DNA from: Roseomonas sp.
GTDB lineage: Bacteria > Pseudomonadota > Alphaproteobacteria > Acetobacterales > Acetobacteraceae
NCBI GenBank assembly: GCA_020249285.1
Contig: JADCFX010000032.1
Coordinates: forward strand, 120,504-184,503
Direction: 5' to 3'
Length of the DNA: 64,000 nucleotides
Shown one piece after another: positions 1 to 7,114 of this stretch (its first letter is position 1; every line of letters begins with the position of its first letter). The notes under the pieces are model-generated. The model did no database searches, was not told the origin of the DNA, and saw nothing but the letters and a program-made list of their open reading frames with translations. The position numbers were made by a program, and so were the translations under genes.

Positions 1-1
1 A

Positions 2-814
2 CGGCCCGCCATGCACCAGCGCGGGAGAACCCTCAATGGTTTGCACCAGATTGGGCGCGAAAGCGTCACGCAGCAGCGCCGCCATGGAACCATCCGCCTT
101 CACATCTGATGCGGTGATCTGCTTTCCATCGCGCGTTTGCCCCACCACCATGCGGCCCAGGCGTTCTTGCAAATCCGGCAAATCGCGGGCGAGGCAAAAC
201 ACCGCCATGACTTCGGAGGCGACCGTGATGTCAAACCCATCCTCACGCGGGAAGCCATTGGCGACACCGCCAAGCGAGGAATTGATCGCACGCAAAGCAC
301 GGTCATTCATGTCTATCGCACGGCGCCAGGAAATGCGGCGCGCATCCAGGCCAAGTTCATTGCCCCAATAGATGTGATTATCCAGCATGGCCGCCAGCAG
401 GTTATTGGCGCTGGTGATGGCGTGGAAATCGCCGGTGAAATGCAGATTGATATCTTCCATCGGCAGCACCTGCGCATAGCCGCCGCCCGTCGCCCCCCCC
501 TTCACGCCAAAGCAAGGGCCAAGGGATGGTTCACGCAGGCAAATCATGGTGCGCGTGCCGAGCGCATTCAAAGCATCGCCAAGGCCAACCGTGGTGGTGG
601 TTTTGCCCTCACCAGCCGGCGTTGGGTTGATGCCCGTCACCAGCACCAAGGCGCCATCCGGCTTGTCTGCCTGGGCGCAGATGAAATCCAGCCCGATCTT
701 GGCTTTGTATTTGCCGTAGGGTTCCAGCGCATCGGCGGGAATGCCGGCCCGCGCGGCGATATCCGCAATCGGCTTCAACGTCGCGGCGCGCGCGATATCA
801 AGATCTGTGGCCAT
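2..814 (-). CDS. fhs: Formate-tetrahydrofolate ligase, N-terminal part (cut by window edge)
   Basis: ATP-dependent ligase that joins formate to tetrahydrofolate to give 10-formyl-THF, in cytoplasmic one-carbon metabolism. The first 271 residues are present. They begin [16 protein letters not shown] and then show [10 protein letters not shown], the nucleotide-binding loop [14 protein letters not shown] and [16 protein letters not shown], all characteristic of the family (full length is usually about 555 residues). The rest lies beyond position 1. The ATG is preceded by a purine-rich GGGGGGA ribosome binding site 8 bases away. It is the last gene visible in a same-strand cluster with the glycosyltransferase and PhnW-like genes, 52 bases after the former, so co-transcription is likely. 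Identification is firm; only the end is missing. Confidence 0.95.
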   Translation of the reverse strand, partial: MATDLDIARAATLKPIADIAARAGIPADALEPYGKYKAKIGLDFICAQADKPDGALVLVTGINPTPAGEGKTTTTVGLGDALNALGTRTMICLREPSLGPCFGVKGGATGGGYAQVLPMEDINLHFTGDFHAITSANNLLAAMLDNHIYWGNELGLDARRISWRRAIDMNDRALRAINSSLGGVANGFPREDGFDITVASEVMAVFCLARDLPDLQERLGRMVVGQTRDGKQITASDVKADGSMAALLRDAFAPNLVQTIEGSPALVHGGP

Positions 815-866
815 GTCATTTCCCCCCGGATGCTCAACCTCGCATCGCCACGTCGGGGGCAGGCTG

Positions 867-1616
867 TCAAGGGCGCGGGGCGCGAAACCGGTCCAGATAG
901 GCCGCGCGATGGGCATAGGCGCCAATATGCGCCACCGGCATATCGGTCAGCGCCCAAATGCCGTTGCCGGGCAATGCCAGCCAGCGCAGGCAAAAGGCGT
1001 AGTCTTCAGAAACAAAACCCTCATCCAGAGTCATTTCATCGAAAAACGCCCAGTATTCGCCCTCCGCGCCCAATTGGCGGAAGCTTTCCGATTTGCGGCG
1101 CGCGACGCTGCCACTCGCGATCAGTTTTTCAAAAGCGGTCCGCGCAATCAGGATGCAGCCGAAGCCAATGCGATTGACGCGCAACAACCCGTTGCGGATC
1201 ACCGGGTCTGCGGCATCGGGTTCGATATTGAAGTTCCGCGACAGCGCATTCAGCCGCGCAAGGTCAGGCGGGCCTTCCGGCGCGGTGCGCGCCGCTTCGG
1301 CAAAGCGCGTAATGTCAAAATGCCGCAGTGGGCAGGCAAGGCCAATCACCTCATGCCCTGTGCGCAACAGCCGCGTGATGGCGCCCCTGGGCACGCCAAT
1401 ATCGGAATCGAGAAACAGCAAATGGGTGAAATCGCCGCGCGCCAGGAACATGCTGGCCAGGATATGGCGCGCACGCGTCACATAGGCGCCATCATAGTTG
1501 AACCAATCCGCGCCATGCCCGGCATCGCGTAATTCATTCACCATGTTGACGATGGAAAGCGTGGTTTCCACCTGCATGGTGCTGGCGATGGTCGGCGTGG
1601 CGATGAAAACCTTCAT
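867..1616 (-). CDS. Glycosyltransferase-like protein, GT-A fold
   Basis: A 249-residue protein that looks like a family 2-type glycosyltransferase. It starts [19 protein letters not shown], and a hydrophobic strand leads into [11 protein letters not shown], whose DSD matches the metal- and nucleotide-sugar-binding DxD motif. A later acidic stretch, [15 protein letters not shown], resembles the ED region that holds the catalytic base. No membrane segment or signal peptide is seen, so it is probably cytoplasmic. Its ATG overlaps the stop of the PhnW-like gene by four bases (ATGA), which suggests translational coupling. The donor and acceptor cannot be read from the sequence, and the link to the neighbouring aminotransferase and to fhs is unexplained. 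Family assignment is good, function is open. Confidence 0.72.
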   Translation of the reverse strand: MKVFIATPTIASTMQVETTLSIVNMVNELRDAGHGADWFNYDGAYVTRARHILASMFLARGDFTHLLFLDSDIGVPRGAITRLLRTGHEVIGLACPLRHFDITRFAEAARTAPEGPPDLARLNALSRNFNIEPDAADPVIRNGLLRVNRIGFGCILIARTAFEKLIASGSVARRKSESFRQLGAEGEYWAFFDEMTLDEGFVSEDYAFCLRWLALPGNGIWALTDMPVAHIGAYAHRAAYLDRFRAPRP

Positions 1617-2719
1617 GCCGCCGCGGGCAGGGCCTCAGCCAGCGCTTCGCGAAAAATGGCCATGGCGCGCTGCATGTCTTCGGGCGTCAGTGCACCAATT
1701 GCGCCAATGCGCATAGTGGGTTCGGCCGTGTTCCAGAAATTGCTGATCAGCACACCGCGCGCCTTCAAAGCCTCCACATAGCGCGGAAAATCAAAGCGCG
1801 GATCGGCGGGCTGATGCACCGTGACAATGATCGGCCCCTGTTCTTCGCGCACCACATAGGGCTTGATGCCCATGGCGACGAAACCGTCATAAAGCGTATC
1901 GGCATTGACACGATACCGCGCATGGCGCGCCTTCTGCCCGCCTTCTTTCTCAAACAAATCAAGCGCCACATCGAAAGCCGCTAAAGCCTGCACCGGCGGC
2001 GTGAAGCGGAAGGAACCAAAGCCCGCGCGCTCCGCATGGGTCAGCACATCGGCCAGATCAAAGCACCAGGACCCCGCCTGCCCGGCACGCGCCTTGATGC
2101 TATCAATCCGCGCCACCGCAAAGCCAATGCCCGGCATGCCTTCCAAGCACTTGCCCGACGTGAACATCAGCGCATCGCATTCAGGATGCTCGGCCATGCA
2201 GAAAGGCAGCGCGCCAAAGGCGGAAACCGCATCCATGATCATGCGCCGCCCGGCGTTGCGCACCGCGCGCCCAATACCCGCCGCATCATTCACAATGCCG
2301 CTGCCAGTTTCGCTATAGACGAAGGAGACATGGCTGATCGTGGGATCAGCAGCGAGCACCGGGGCGATATCTTCTTCGCGCGCGCCACGCGTATCGGGCA
2401 GGTCGAGCGTCACCACATCGCGCCCAATTTCACGCGCAATGCGTTCCATGCGCGATGCATAGGAACCATTCATCGGGATCAGCAGCTTACCATCCGGCGG
2501 CACCAGGCTTCTGATCGCCGCTTCCATCATGAAATGCCCGCAGCCTTGCAGCGGCAGCGTCACATGCTCCCCCGCAATGCCGCCCGCGATATCGCGCACG
2601 CGCTCTCGAATGCGCGCATAAGTCGGGCGGAAGCCGTGATCCCAAGGCGCGATATCCTGGGCCATGGCGGCGCGGGTTTCGGGGCGGGTCTGCACAGGAC
2701 CGGGAATGAGCAACATCAT
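1613..2719 (-). CDS. phnW: 2-aminoethylphosphonate-pyruvate transaminase-like aminotransferase
   Basis: A class V pyridoxal-phosphate aminotransferase of 368 residues. It opens MMLLIPGPVQTRPETR, the N-terminal signature of PhnW and its relatives. The internal segment TSGKCLEGMPGIGFAVAR aligns with the NKCxxGVPGxGF segment of PhnW and carries the PLP-binding lysine (SGK); DAVSAFGALPF upstream matches the cofactor-binding aspartate strand. PhnW converts 2-aminoethylphosphonate and pyruvate into phosphonoacetaldehyde and alanine. No phosphonatase or phosphonoacetaldehyde dehydrogenase is nearby, so another amine substrate (serine or alanine with glyoxylate, as in related enzymes) remains possible. 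An upstream in-frame ATG at 2731 would add four residues; I prefer 2719 because the family begins at this point. The next gene overlaps it by four bases. Confidence 0.72.
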   Translation of the reverse strand: MMLLIPGPVQTRPETRAAMAQDIAPWDHGFRPTYARIRERVRDIAGGIAGEHVTLPLQGCGHFMMEAAIRSLVPPDGKLLIPMNGSYASRMERIAREIGRDVVTLDLPDTRGAREEDIAPVLAADPTISHVSFVYSETGSGIVNDAAGIGRAVRNAGRRMIMDAVSAFGALPFCMAEHPECDALMFTSGKCLEGMPGIGFAVARIDSIKARAGQAGSWCFDLADVLTHAERAGFGSFRFTPPVQALAAFDVALDLFEKEGGQKARHARYRVNADTLYDGFVAMGIKPYVVREEQGPIIVTVHQPADPRFDFPRYVEALKARGVLISNFWNTAEPTMRIGAIGALTPEDMQRAMAIFREALAEALPAAA

Positions 2720-2741
2720 GCCGCAAGCCATGCCAGACCCA

Positions 2742-3362
2742 TCAGGCGATGAAAACCCCTGCAATTTCCCGCCGCAGCTTTTCACGGATGGCGGCGGCGA
2801 AGGCTTCGTAATCCGTGCAATGCATGACGAAGGCGCCGGGCCCGCCAATCACCTCTGCGGCGTAATGCGCCATCAGATCGGGTTCTTCATTCAGCACGGC
2901 CAGTGCATTGATCGTGATCCCGGCCGCAACGCCAATATCGCGGATCGGCCCGGGCGGGCGGCCCTGATTATGCGCGCCATCGCCCGAGACATCCAAAACC
3001 ATCCGCCGCGCCGATTGTGGCCCTAAGGCGAAAAGAGCCAGCGCCGCCGCCATCCCCTCCCCCAACGCGGTCGCGCCTGGCGGCACCAGGCGGGGGAGTG
3101 CCTCAATCGCCTCCGCCAGCGCGGCCACATCGGCGGGGCTGGCTAGAACCCGCCAGGGAATGGCAATTTCCTGAGCACGCTCCCCAGACCATAACAGCAA
3201 AGCCACGGCTGAAGCCCCTGCCGGGCCGGAAAGCAACGCCGCGGCAATCTCCGCGTCCCGGAAGGCCGCGGCATAGCCGCCGATCATCAGGTCAAACTCC
3301 GCCCGATCCACGGAGGATGAGGCATCAACGGCCAAGACCAGGGCAAGATCAACACGCTGCAT
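2742..3362 (-). CDS. DUF1194 family protein with von Willebrand A-like fold
   Basis: A 206-residue protein with a von Willebrand factor A-like fold of the DUF1194 type. The first strand VDLALVLAVDASSSVD holds a DxSxS metal-ion-dependent adhesion site, and a later LDVSGDGAHNQGRP segment is typical of DUF1194. No clear N-terminal signal peptide is present in the chosen frame, although many relatives are exported. DUF1194 has no established biochemical function; a metal-dependent protein-binding role is inferred from the fold. It is the first gene of the minus-strand cluster that runs to fhs, ending 22 bases before the PhnW-like start. Confidence 0.75.
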   Translation of the reverse strand: MQRVDLALVLAVDASSSVDRAEFDLMIGGYAAAFRDAEIAAALLSGPAGASAVALLLWSGERAQEIAIPWRVLASPADVAALAEAIEALPRLVPPGATALGEGMAAALALFALGPQSARRMVLDVSGDGAHNQGRPPGPIRDIGVAAGITINALAVLNEEPDLMAHYAAEVIGGPGAFVMHCTDYEAFAAAIREKLRREIAGVFIA

Positions 3363-3453
3363 CCCGCCATTATGCCACAGTCAAACTTGCGCTGCGTCAA
3401 TAACGGCGCAGCGTCATTGCGGTTATGTTGCGCTTCGAAGACAGGAGGACGCC

Positions 3454-3876
3454 ATGCGAAACCGCAGCATGGGTGAAATGGTTCGCGACCAGAACCCGCT
3501 CACCATGGGGCCGGATGCGACCGTGCAGGAGGCCTGCGCGGCCATGCATCGCCGCCATGTGGGCGCCGTGCTGGTGACGGATCCGGCAGGGCTATTGCTT
3601 GGCATTTTCACCGGGCGGGATGCGGTGCATTTCCTCTCCCACGGGAAGGACGCCACGGAAATCCGCCTGTCAGACGCCATGACTCGCCACCCGGTCTGTC
3701 TGCCGCCCGAGGGCAATGCCATGGATGCGCTGCATATGATGGCTGATGGCGGCTTCAGGCATTTGCCCGTGGTACGCAATGGCAAGGTGATCGGCATCGT
3801 CTCCCGCTATGATTTCCGCGCCAAGGAATATGGGCAATTGGACAAGGAAACCGGGTTTTTTGAGTGCATGAGATAG
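3454..3876 (+). CDS. CBS domain-containing protein
   Basis: A 140-residue protein made almost entirely of a tandem CBS pair. The first repeat covers about residues 1-60 (VQEACAAMHRRHVGAVLVTD, then GIFTGRDAV) and the second about 70-125 (TRHPVCLPPEGNAMDALHMM, then HLPVVRNGKVIGIVSRYDF). CBS pairs bind adenosyl ligands (AMP, ATP, SAM, NAD) and act as energy or redox sensors, usually regulating another protein. There is no attached catalytic domain, so the partner is unknown. The start is supported by AGGAGG a few bases upstream. It stands alone between a gene pointing away and the CoA-transferase gene. Confidence 0.88.
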   Translation: MRNRSMGEMVRDQNPLTMGPDATVQEACAAMHRRHVGAVLVTDPAGLLLGIFTGRDAVHFLSHGKDATEIRLSDAMTRHPVCLPPEGNAMDALHMMADGGFRHLPVVRNGKVIGIVSRYDFRAKEYGQLDKETGFFECMR

Positions 3877-3941
3877 GCTGAAGGCGCCCCACTAGCCCTG
3901 CCTCTCCGCCCGACCTAGTCTTGCCGGGACGGAGGAATGAC

Positions 3942-5159
3942 ATGCCCGAAAGCCCGATTGATCATAAACTTGCCGCCGAAGCGCGCCTGCCCTTGGCGGG
4001 CGTGCGTATTCTGGACCTGACACTCGCCCGCGCTGGCCCCACCTGCGTGCGCCATTTGGCCGATTGGGGCGCCGAGGTGATCCGTGTGGAGCCCCCCGCC
4101 AATGCCGATGGCTTCGGTGGTGATCGCGATGGCTATGATTTCCAGAACCTGCACCGCAATAAGCGTTCCATCGCGCTTAATCTGAAATCGCCGGAAGGCA
4201 AGGCAGTGCTGATGAAGCTTGCCGCTTCCGCCGATGTTGTCGTTGAGAATATGCGCGTGAAGGTGAAGCACCGCCTTGGCATCGCCTATGAAGATCTGAA
4301 GCCGATCAATCCGCGCCTGATCTATGCCTCGATCTCCGGCTTTGGTCAGACTGGGCCTTATGGGGAACGCGCCGGGGTGGATCAGATCGCCCAAGGTATG
4401 GGCGGGATGATGACCATTACCGGCGAACCCGGCCGTGGGCCGATGCGCGCGGGCATTCCCTTTGTGGATCTGACTGCGGGGAATTTGCTGGCTTTGGCCG
4501 TGATGATGGCGTTGTTTGAACGCGAAAAGACCGGCCAGGGCCGCTATGTGCATACCAGCCTGCTGGAAGCCATGGTGTTCATGCTGGATCTGCAAGCCGC
4601 GCGCTGGCTGATGGATGGCGAAATCCCAGGCCAGGCGGGCAATGACCACCCAGTGAATATCCCGATGGGGGTTTTCCCCACCGCCGATAAGCCCATCAAT
4701 ATCGCAGCGTCTTCGCCCAAAATGTGGGCGCAATTCGCCGAAGCACTGGGCCGCAAGGATTGGCTGGATGTCGAGGAATGGAAAACCCTGAAGGGCCGTA
4801 GCGCGGACCGGGCGCGCTTGAACCAAACCATCGGCGAAGTGACCAGCACCAAGCCCAGCGAATATTGGATTGATTTGCTGGAACGCATCGGCATCCCCTG
4901 CGGGCCGATCAATAAGGTGGATCAGGTATTCGCGGACCCGCAGGTGCAACATCTTGCCATGGCAGTGCCGATGACAACACCAAAGCGCGGCCTGACCCAT
5001 GTGGTGGGCACCGCGATCAATTTGGAAGGGATTGAAAGCAGCGTGCGACGCATCCCGCCCCGGCTTGGCGAACATTCCGCCGAAATTCTGCAACAGGCCG
5101 GCTATGGCGCCGCCGAAATTGAGCAATTGCGCGCGCTTGGCGTGATCAGCGAGGGATAA
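3942..5159 (+). CDS. CaiB/BaiF family (class III) CoA transferase
   Basis: A 405-residue family III CoA transferase that moves CoA between organic acids. It has the N-terminal LAGVRILDLTLARAGPTCVRHLADWGAEVIRVE strand-helix pattern and the RNKRSIALNLKSPEGK segment typical of the family. GIPFVDLTAGN carries the aspartate expected to form the acyl-anhydride intermediate, and the C-terminal region has GIPCGPINKVDQVFADPQV. The start is at ATG 3942 because a clean GGAGG lies at 3931-3935; the frame could be extended to a TTG at 3921, but that would place the ribosome binding site inside the gene. The crotonase-fold gene follows four bases after the stop, so the two very probably work on the same acyl-CoA, whose identity is unknown. 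Confidence 0.9.
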   Translation: MPESPIDHKLAAEARLPLAGVRILDLTLARAGPTCVRHLADWGAEVIRVEPPANADGFGGDRDGYDFQNLHRNKRSIALNLKSPEGKAVLMKLAASADVVVENMRVKVKHRLGIAYEDLKPINPRLIYASISGFGQTGPYGERAGVDQIAQGMGGMMTITGEPGRGPMRAGIPFVDLTAGNLLALAVMMALFEREKTGQGRYVHTSLLEAMVFMLDLQAARWLMDGEIPGQAGNDHPVNIPMGVFPTADKPINIAASSPKMWAQFAEALGRKDWLDVEEWKTLKGRSADRARLNQTIGEVTSTKPSEYWIDLLERIGIPCGPINKVDQVFADPQVQHLAMAVPMTTPKRGLTHVVGTAINLEGIESSVRRIPPRLGEHSAEILQQAGYGAAEIEQLRALGVISEG

Positions 5160-5163
5160 GAAG

Positions 5164-5958
5164 ATGGAATTCGCAGACGGCAAGATTCTGGCCGACATCA
5201 AAGACGGCGTTGGCCGCATTACCTTCAACCAGCCCGAAAAACGCAATGCCATGTCGGTTGCCATGTGGGATGGCATGGGTCAGGCTTTGGATGTGTTCAC
5301 AGCGGATGCCTCTGTCCGCTGCGTGGTGCTGACCGGCGCGGGGGACAAGGCGTTCGTTTCCGGCGCTGATATCAGCCAATTCGATAAAATCCGTTCGGAT
5401 GCCGATGCGCAAAAGGAATATGGCCGGCAGACAGCCGTTGGGCGCTTGAAGCTGGCCACCTATGCCAAGCCGGTGATCGCGGAAATCCGCGGCTTTTGCA
5501 TGGGCGGTGGGCTTGGCATTGCCATGTCCTGCGATATCCGCATCGCGGCCGAGGGCAGCCAATTCGGCATTCCGGCGGCGAAGCTTGGCATCGCTTACGG
5601 CTTTGACATGGTGAAGCACTTGGTTTCTCTGGTGGGCCCAGCGCATGCCCATATGATCCTCATGACCGGGGAACGCTTTGATGCGAAGGAGGCAGAGCGT
5701 GTTGGCCTGATCAATAAGGTGGTCCCGGCAGAACAATTGGCGGCGGAAGTCGCCAAACTGACCGCGACGCTGGCGCAAAACGCGCCTTTGTCACTTTTCG
5801 CCAATAAGCGCACCGTCCAGGCAGTATTGCAGGACAAGGCGGACCGCGACATGGCGGCGATCCAGGCTGATTTGAACGCCTGTTTCGACAGCGCCGATTA
5901 CAAGGAAGGCCGCAAAGCCTTCATGGAAAAGCGCAAGCCTGCCTTCCAGGGGCGGTGA
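5164..5958 (+). CDS. Enoyl-CoA hydratase/isomerase (crotonase-fold) family protein lacking both hydratase glutamates
   Basis: A 264-residue crotonase-superfamily protein. The oxyanion-hole and CoA-binding regions are recognisable as DKAFVSGADISQFD and RGFCMGGGLGIAMSCDIRIA, followed by QFGIPAAKLGI. In classical enoyl-CoA hydratase the two catalytic glutamates sit in GGCELAM and in QPEILLG; here the matching positions are Gly118 and Ala138. It is therefore unlikely to hydrate enoyl-CoA in the usual way. Crotonase-fold relatives also act as isomerases, decarboxylases, dehalogenases or acyl-CoA hydrolases using other residues. It is translationally adjacent to the CoA transferase, which points to a shared acyl-CoA substrate. 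Fold assignment is firm; the reaction is not known. Confidence 0.85.
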   Translation: MEFADGKILADIKDGVGRITFNQPEKRNAMSVAMWDGMGQALDVFTADASVRCVVLTGAGDKAFVSGADISQFDKIRSDADAQKEYGRQTAVGRLKLATYAKPVIAEIRGFCMGGGLGIAMSCDIRIAAEGSQFGIPAAKLGIAYGFDMVKHLVSLVGPAHAHMILMTGERFDAKEAERVGLINKVVPAEQLAAEVAKLTATLAQNAPLSLFANKRTVQAVLQDKADRDMAAIQADLNACFDSADYKEGRKAFMEKRKPAFQGR

Positions 5959-5968
5959 TGCGCTGCTT

Positions 5969-6000
5969 GCCGGGGCCACCCAGGCTGGGTGGTTCCCGGC
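5969..6000 (+). terminator. Long GC-rich hairpin after the CoA-transferase/crotonase pair
   Basis: The sequence from 5969 to 6000 folds as GCCGGG and CCACCCA pairing with TGGGTGG and CCCGGC around a short loop. It begins 10 bases after the crotonase stop codon. The bases after it (TTGCGGTAAGTTT) are only weakly T-rich, so it may end transcription inefficiently or simply protect the 3' end of the mRNA. Confidence 0.5.
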
Positions 6001-6004
6001 TTGC

Positions 6005-6033
6005 GGTAAGTTTAACCAAAGGTAAGTTGAACC
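6005..6033. repeat. Tandem 13-bp direct repeat upstream of exoD-like gene
   Basis: GGTAAGTTTAACC (6005-6017) is repeated as GGTAAGTTGAACC (6021-6033) with a three-base AAA between, so the units are 16 bp apart and differ at one base. Each unit is itself roughly symmetric (GGT...ACC). It lies 65 bases before the ExoD ATG, where an operator could sit. That role is inference from position and symmetry only. Confidence 0.45.
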
Positions 6034-6097
6034 CAGCCGGCAGCACGTTATGTAAGTGACGCCGGTAACCCCCAAGCCCAGGACGCCCAGACCCGCC

Positions 6098-6727
6098 ATG
6101 GACGACGCCCTGCCCCCGATTGCCGGGAACCACCAGCACGCACCCATTTCCCGCCTGATTGCGGAGGTGGTGGAACGCTGCCCGGGGGAACGCATCTCGC
6201 TTGGCGAAATGGCCGAGGCTTTCGGGGACCGCGCCTTTGGCCTGTTGATCTTGATGCTGTGCTTGCCGGGGCTTTTGCCTGGCATGGCCTCCATTTTCGG
6301 GACGCCCATGCTGATACTCGGCGTGCAAATGGGGCTTGGCTTTCGCAAGCCCAAACTGCCGGGCTTTCTTGCGCGGCAAAGCCTGAAGCGCACCGATGTG
6401 ATGCGGCTTTCGACCGGGTCTTCCAAATGGCTTTCCCGGGTAGAACGCTATGTCAGGCCGCGCCCTGGCCCCTTCACCAATAACACCGCTGATAAGGTGG
6501 TAGGCTGGCTCACCGCCTATGCGGCGCTCATGCTGATCCTGCCCGGGCCTGGCACCAATGGCCCGCCGGCTTTTGGCACCATCGTCATGTCGCTTGGCGT
6601 AGTGGAGAATGACAGCAAAGTGGTTGGCATTGGCATTCTGGTGACGATCCTGGCCAATATCTTTGCGACCGGCGTGCTGGTGGCCATTGCCTGGTTTGGC
6701 ATTGAGGCACTCGGCTACGTGATTTGA
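6098..6727 (+). CDS. ExoD-family exopolysaccharide synthesis membrane protein
   Basis: A 209-residue integral membrane protein of the ExoD family. The cytoplasmic N-terminus contains GERISLGEMAEAFGDRAFG, the family's characteristic opening, followed by hydrophobic segments at about residues 46-95 (LLILMLCLPGLLPGMASIFG and TPMLILGVQMGLG) and further pairs at about 140-165 and 175-205. ExoD was named from rhizobial mutants with altered exopolysaccharide; its molecular activity is not established. ATG 6098 is chosen over an in-frame GTG at 6056 because the family motif begins soon after it, though neither has a strong ribosome binding site. It is likely transcribed alone, since a hairpin precedes it and a riboswitch leader follows. 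Confidence 0.82.
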   Translation: MDDALPPIAGNHQHAPISRLIAEVVERCPGERISLGEMAEAFGDRAFGLLILMLCLPGLLPGMASIFGTPMLILGVQMGLGFRKPKLPGFLARQSLKRTDVMRLSTGSSKWLSRVERYVRPRPGPFTNNTADKVVGWLTAYAALMLILPGPGTNGPPAFGTIVMSLGVVENDSKVVGIGILVTILANIFATGVLVAIAWFGIEALGYVI

Positions 6728-6739
6728 TGTCAAGAACGC

Positions 6740-6768
6740 TGGACAGATCAGCGCGGGCTGACTAGCCT
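6740..6768 (+). promoter_or_regulatory. Candidate promoter for the cobalamin riboswitch transcript
   Basis: TGGACA at 6740-6745 and TAGCCT at 6763-6768 are separated by 17 bases. This would place the transcript start near 6775, just before the first bases of the riboswitch. The hexamers match the sigma-70 consensus only moderately, so the placement rests mainly on its position relative to the riboswitch. Confidence 0.4.
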
Positions 6769-6777
6769 TCCCTCATG

Positions 6778-6955
6778 CTTCGGTGGCCCGAAAGGGCTTA
6801 AACGGGAACGCGCGAGACGGTGAAACCCACCGCCAGTCCGCGGCTGCCCCCGCAACTGTAGGCGACTATATCTGCCCATAGGCCATTGCGCATCAGCGTG
6901 AGAAGGCGGGCAGATGGAGAGAAATCTCCGGGTCGTGAGCCAGGAGACCGGCCGA
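6778..6955 (+). ncRNA. Cobalamin (B12) riboswitch
   Basis: A classical cobalamin aptamer. In order, it contains a 5' GGTGGCCCGAAAGGGC stem, the CGGGAA segment, a GACGGTGAAACCCACCGCC segment, the B12 box GCGGCTGCCCCCGCAACTGT at 6840-6859, and the closing GAGCCAGGAGACCGGCC at 6937-6953. Binding of adenosylcobalamin or another cobalamin normally lowers expression of the gene downstream. That gene is a BtuB-like receptor starting at 7115, consistent with feedback control of B12 uptake. About 160 bases of expression platform follow before the start codon. Confidence 0.95.
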
Positions 6956-7058
6956 TGCATAGTTGTCTCGCGCGTATCGGGCGGGGTGCACCGATGCAAC
7001 GGACCAAAGCTGTGCGGGCGCGCCCGTGCAGCCCCGTCTGCGAACAGCGTAGGAAATG

Positions 7059-7082
7059 CCCCAGGGCCGCAAGGCTTTGGGG
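7059..7082 (+). promoter_or_regulatory. GNRA-tetraloop hairpin in the riboswitch expression platform
   Basis: CCCCAGGGCC (7059-7068) pairs with GGCTTTGGGG (7073-7082) around a GCAA tetraloop, giving ten pairs including two G-U. It lies between the aptamer and the ribosome binding site (CGGAG, 7101-7105) of the receptor gene. There is no T-tract after it, so it does not look like a simple terminator; it may take part in the switch to a translation-inhibited fold. Confidence 0.5.
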
Positions 7083-7114
7083 TGCGATGACACCTATGCT
7101 CGGAGTAATGCCGG

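Noticed and set aside
3363..3453. CGCTGC/GCAGCG symmetry before the CBS gene as an operator
   Set aside because: The arms are short and GC-rich, easily met by chance in this genome.
3915..5276. Long open frame on the minus strand (453 codons)
   Set aside because: It is antisense to the CoA transferase and crotonase genes, which have clear motifs and ribosome binding sites; the composition (rich in His, Gly, Arg) is typical of antisense frames in GC-rich DNA.
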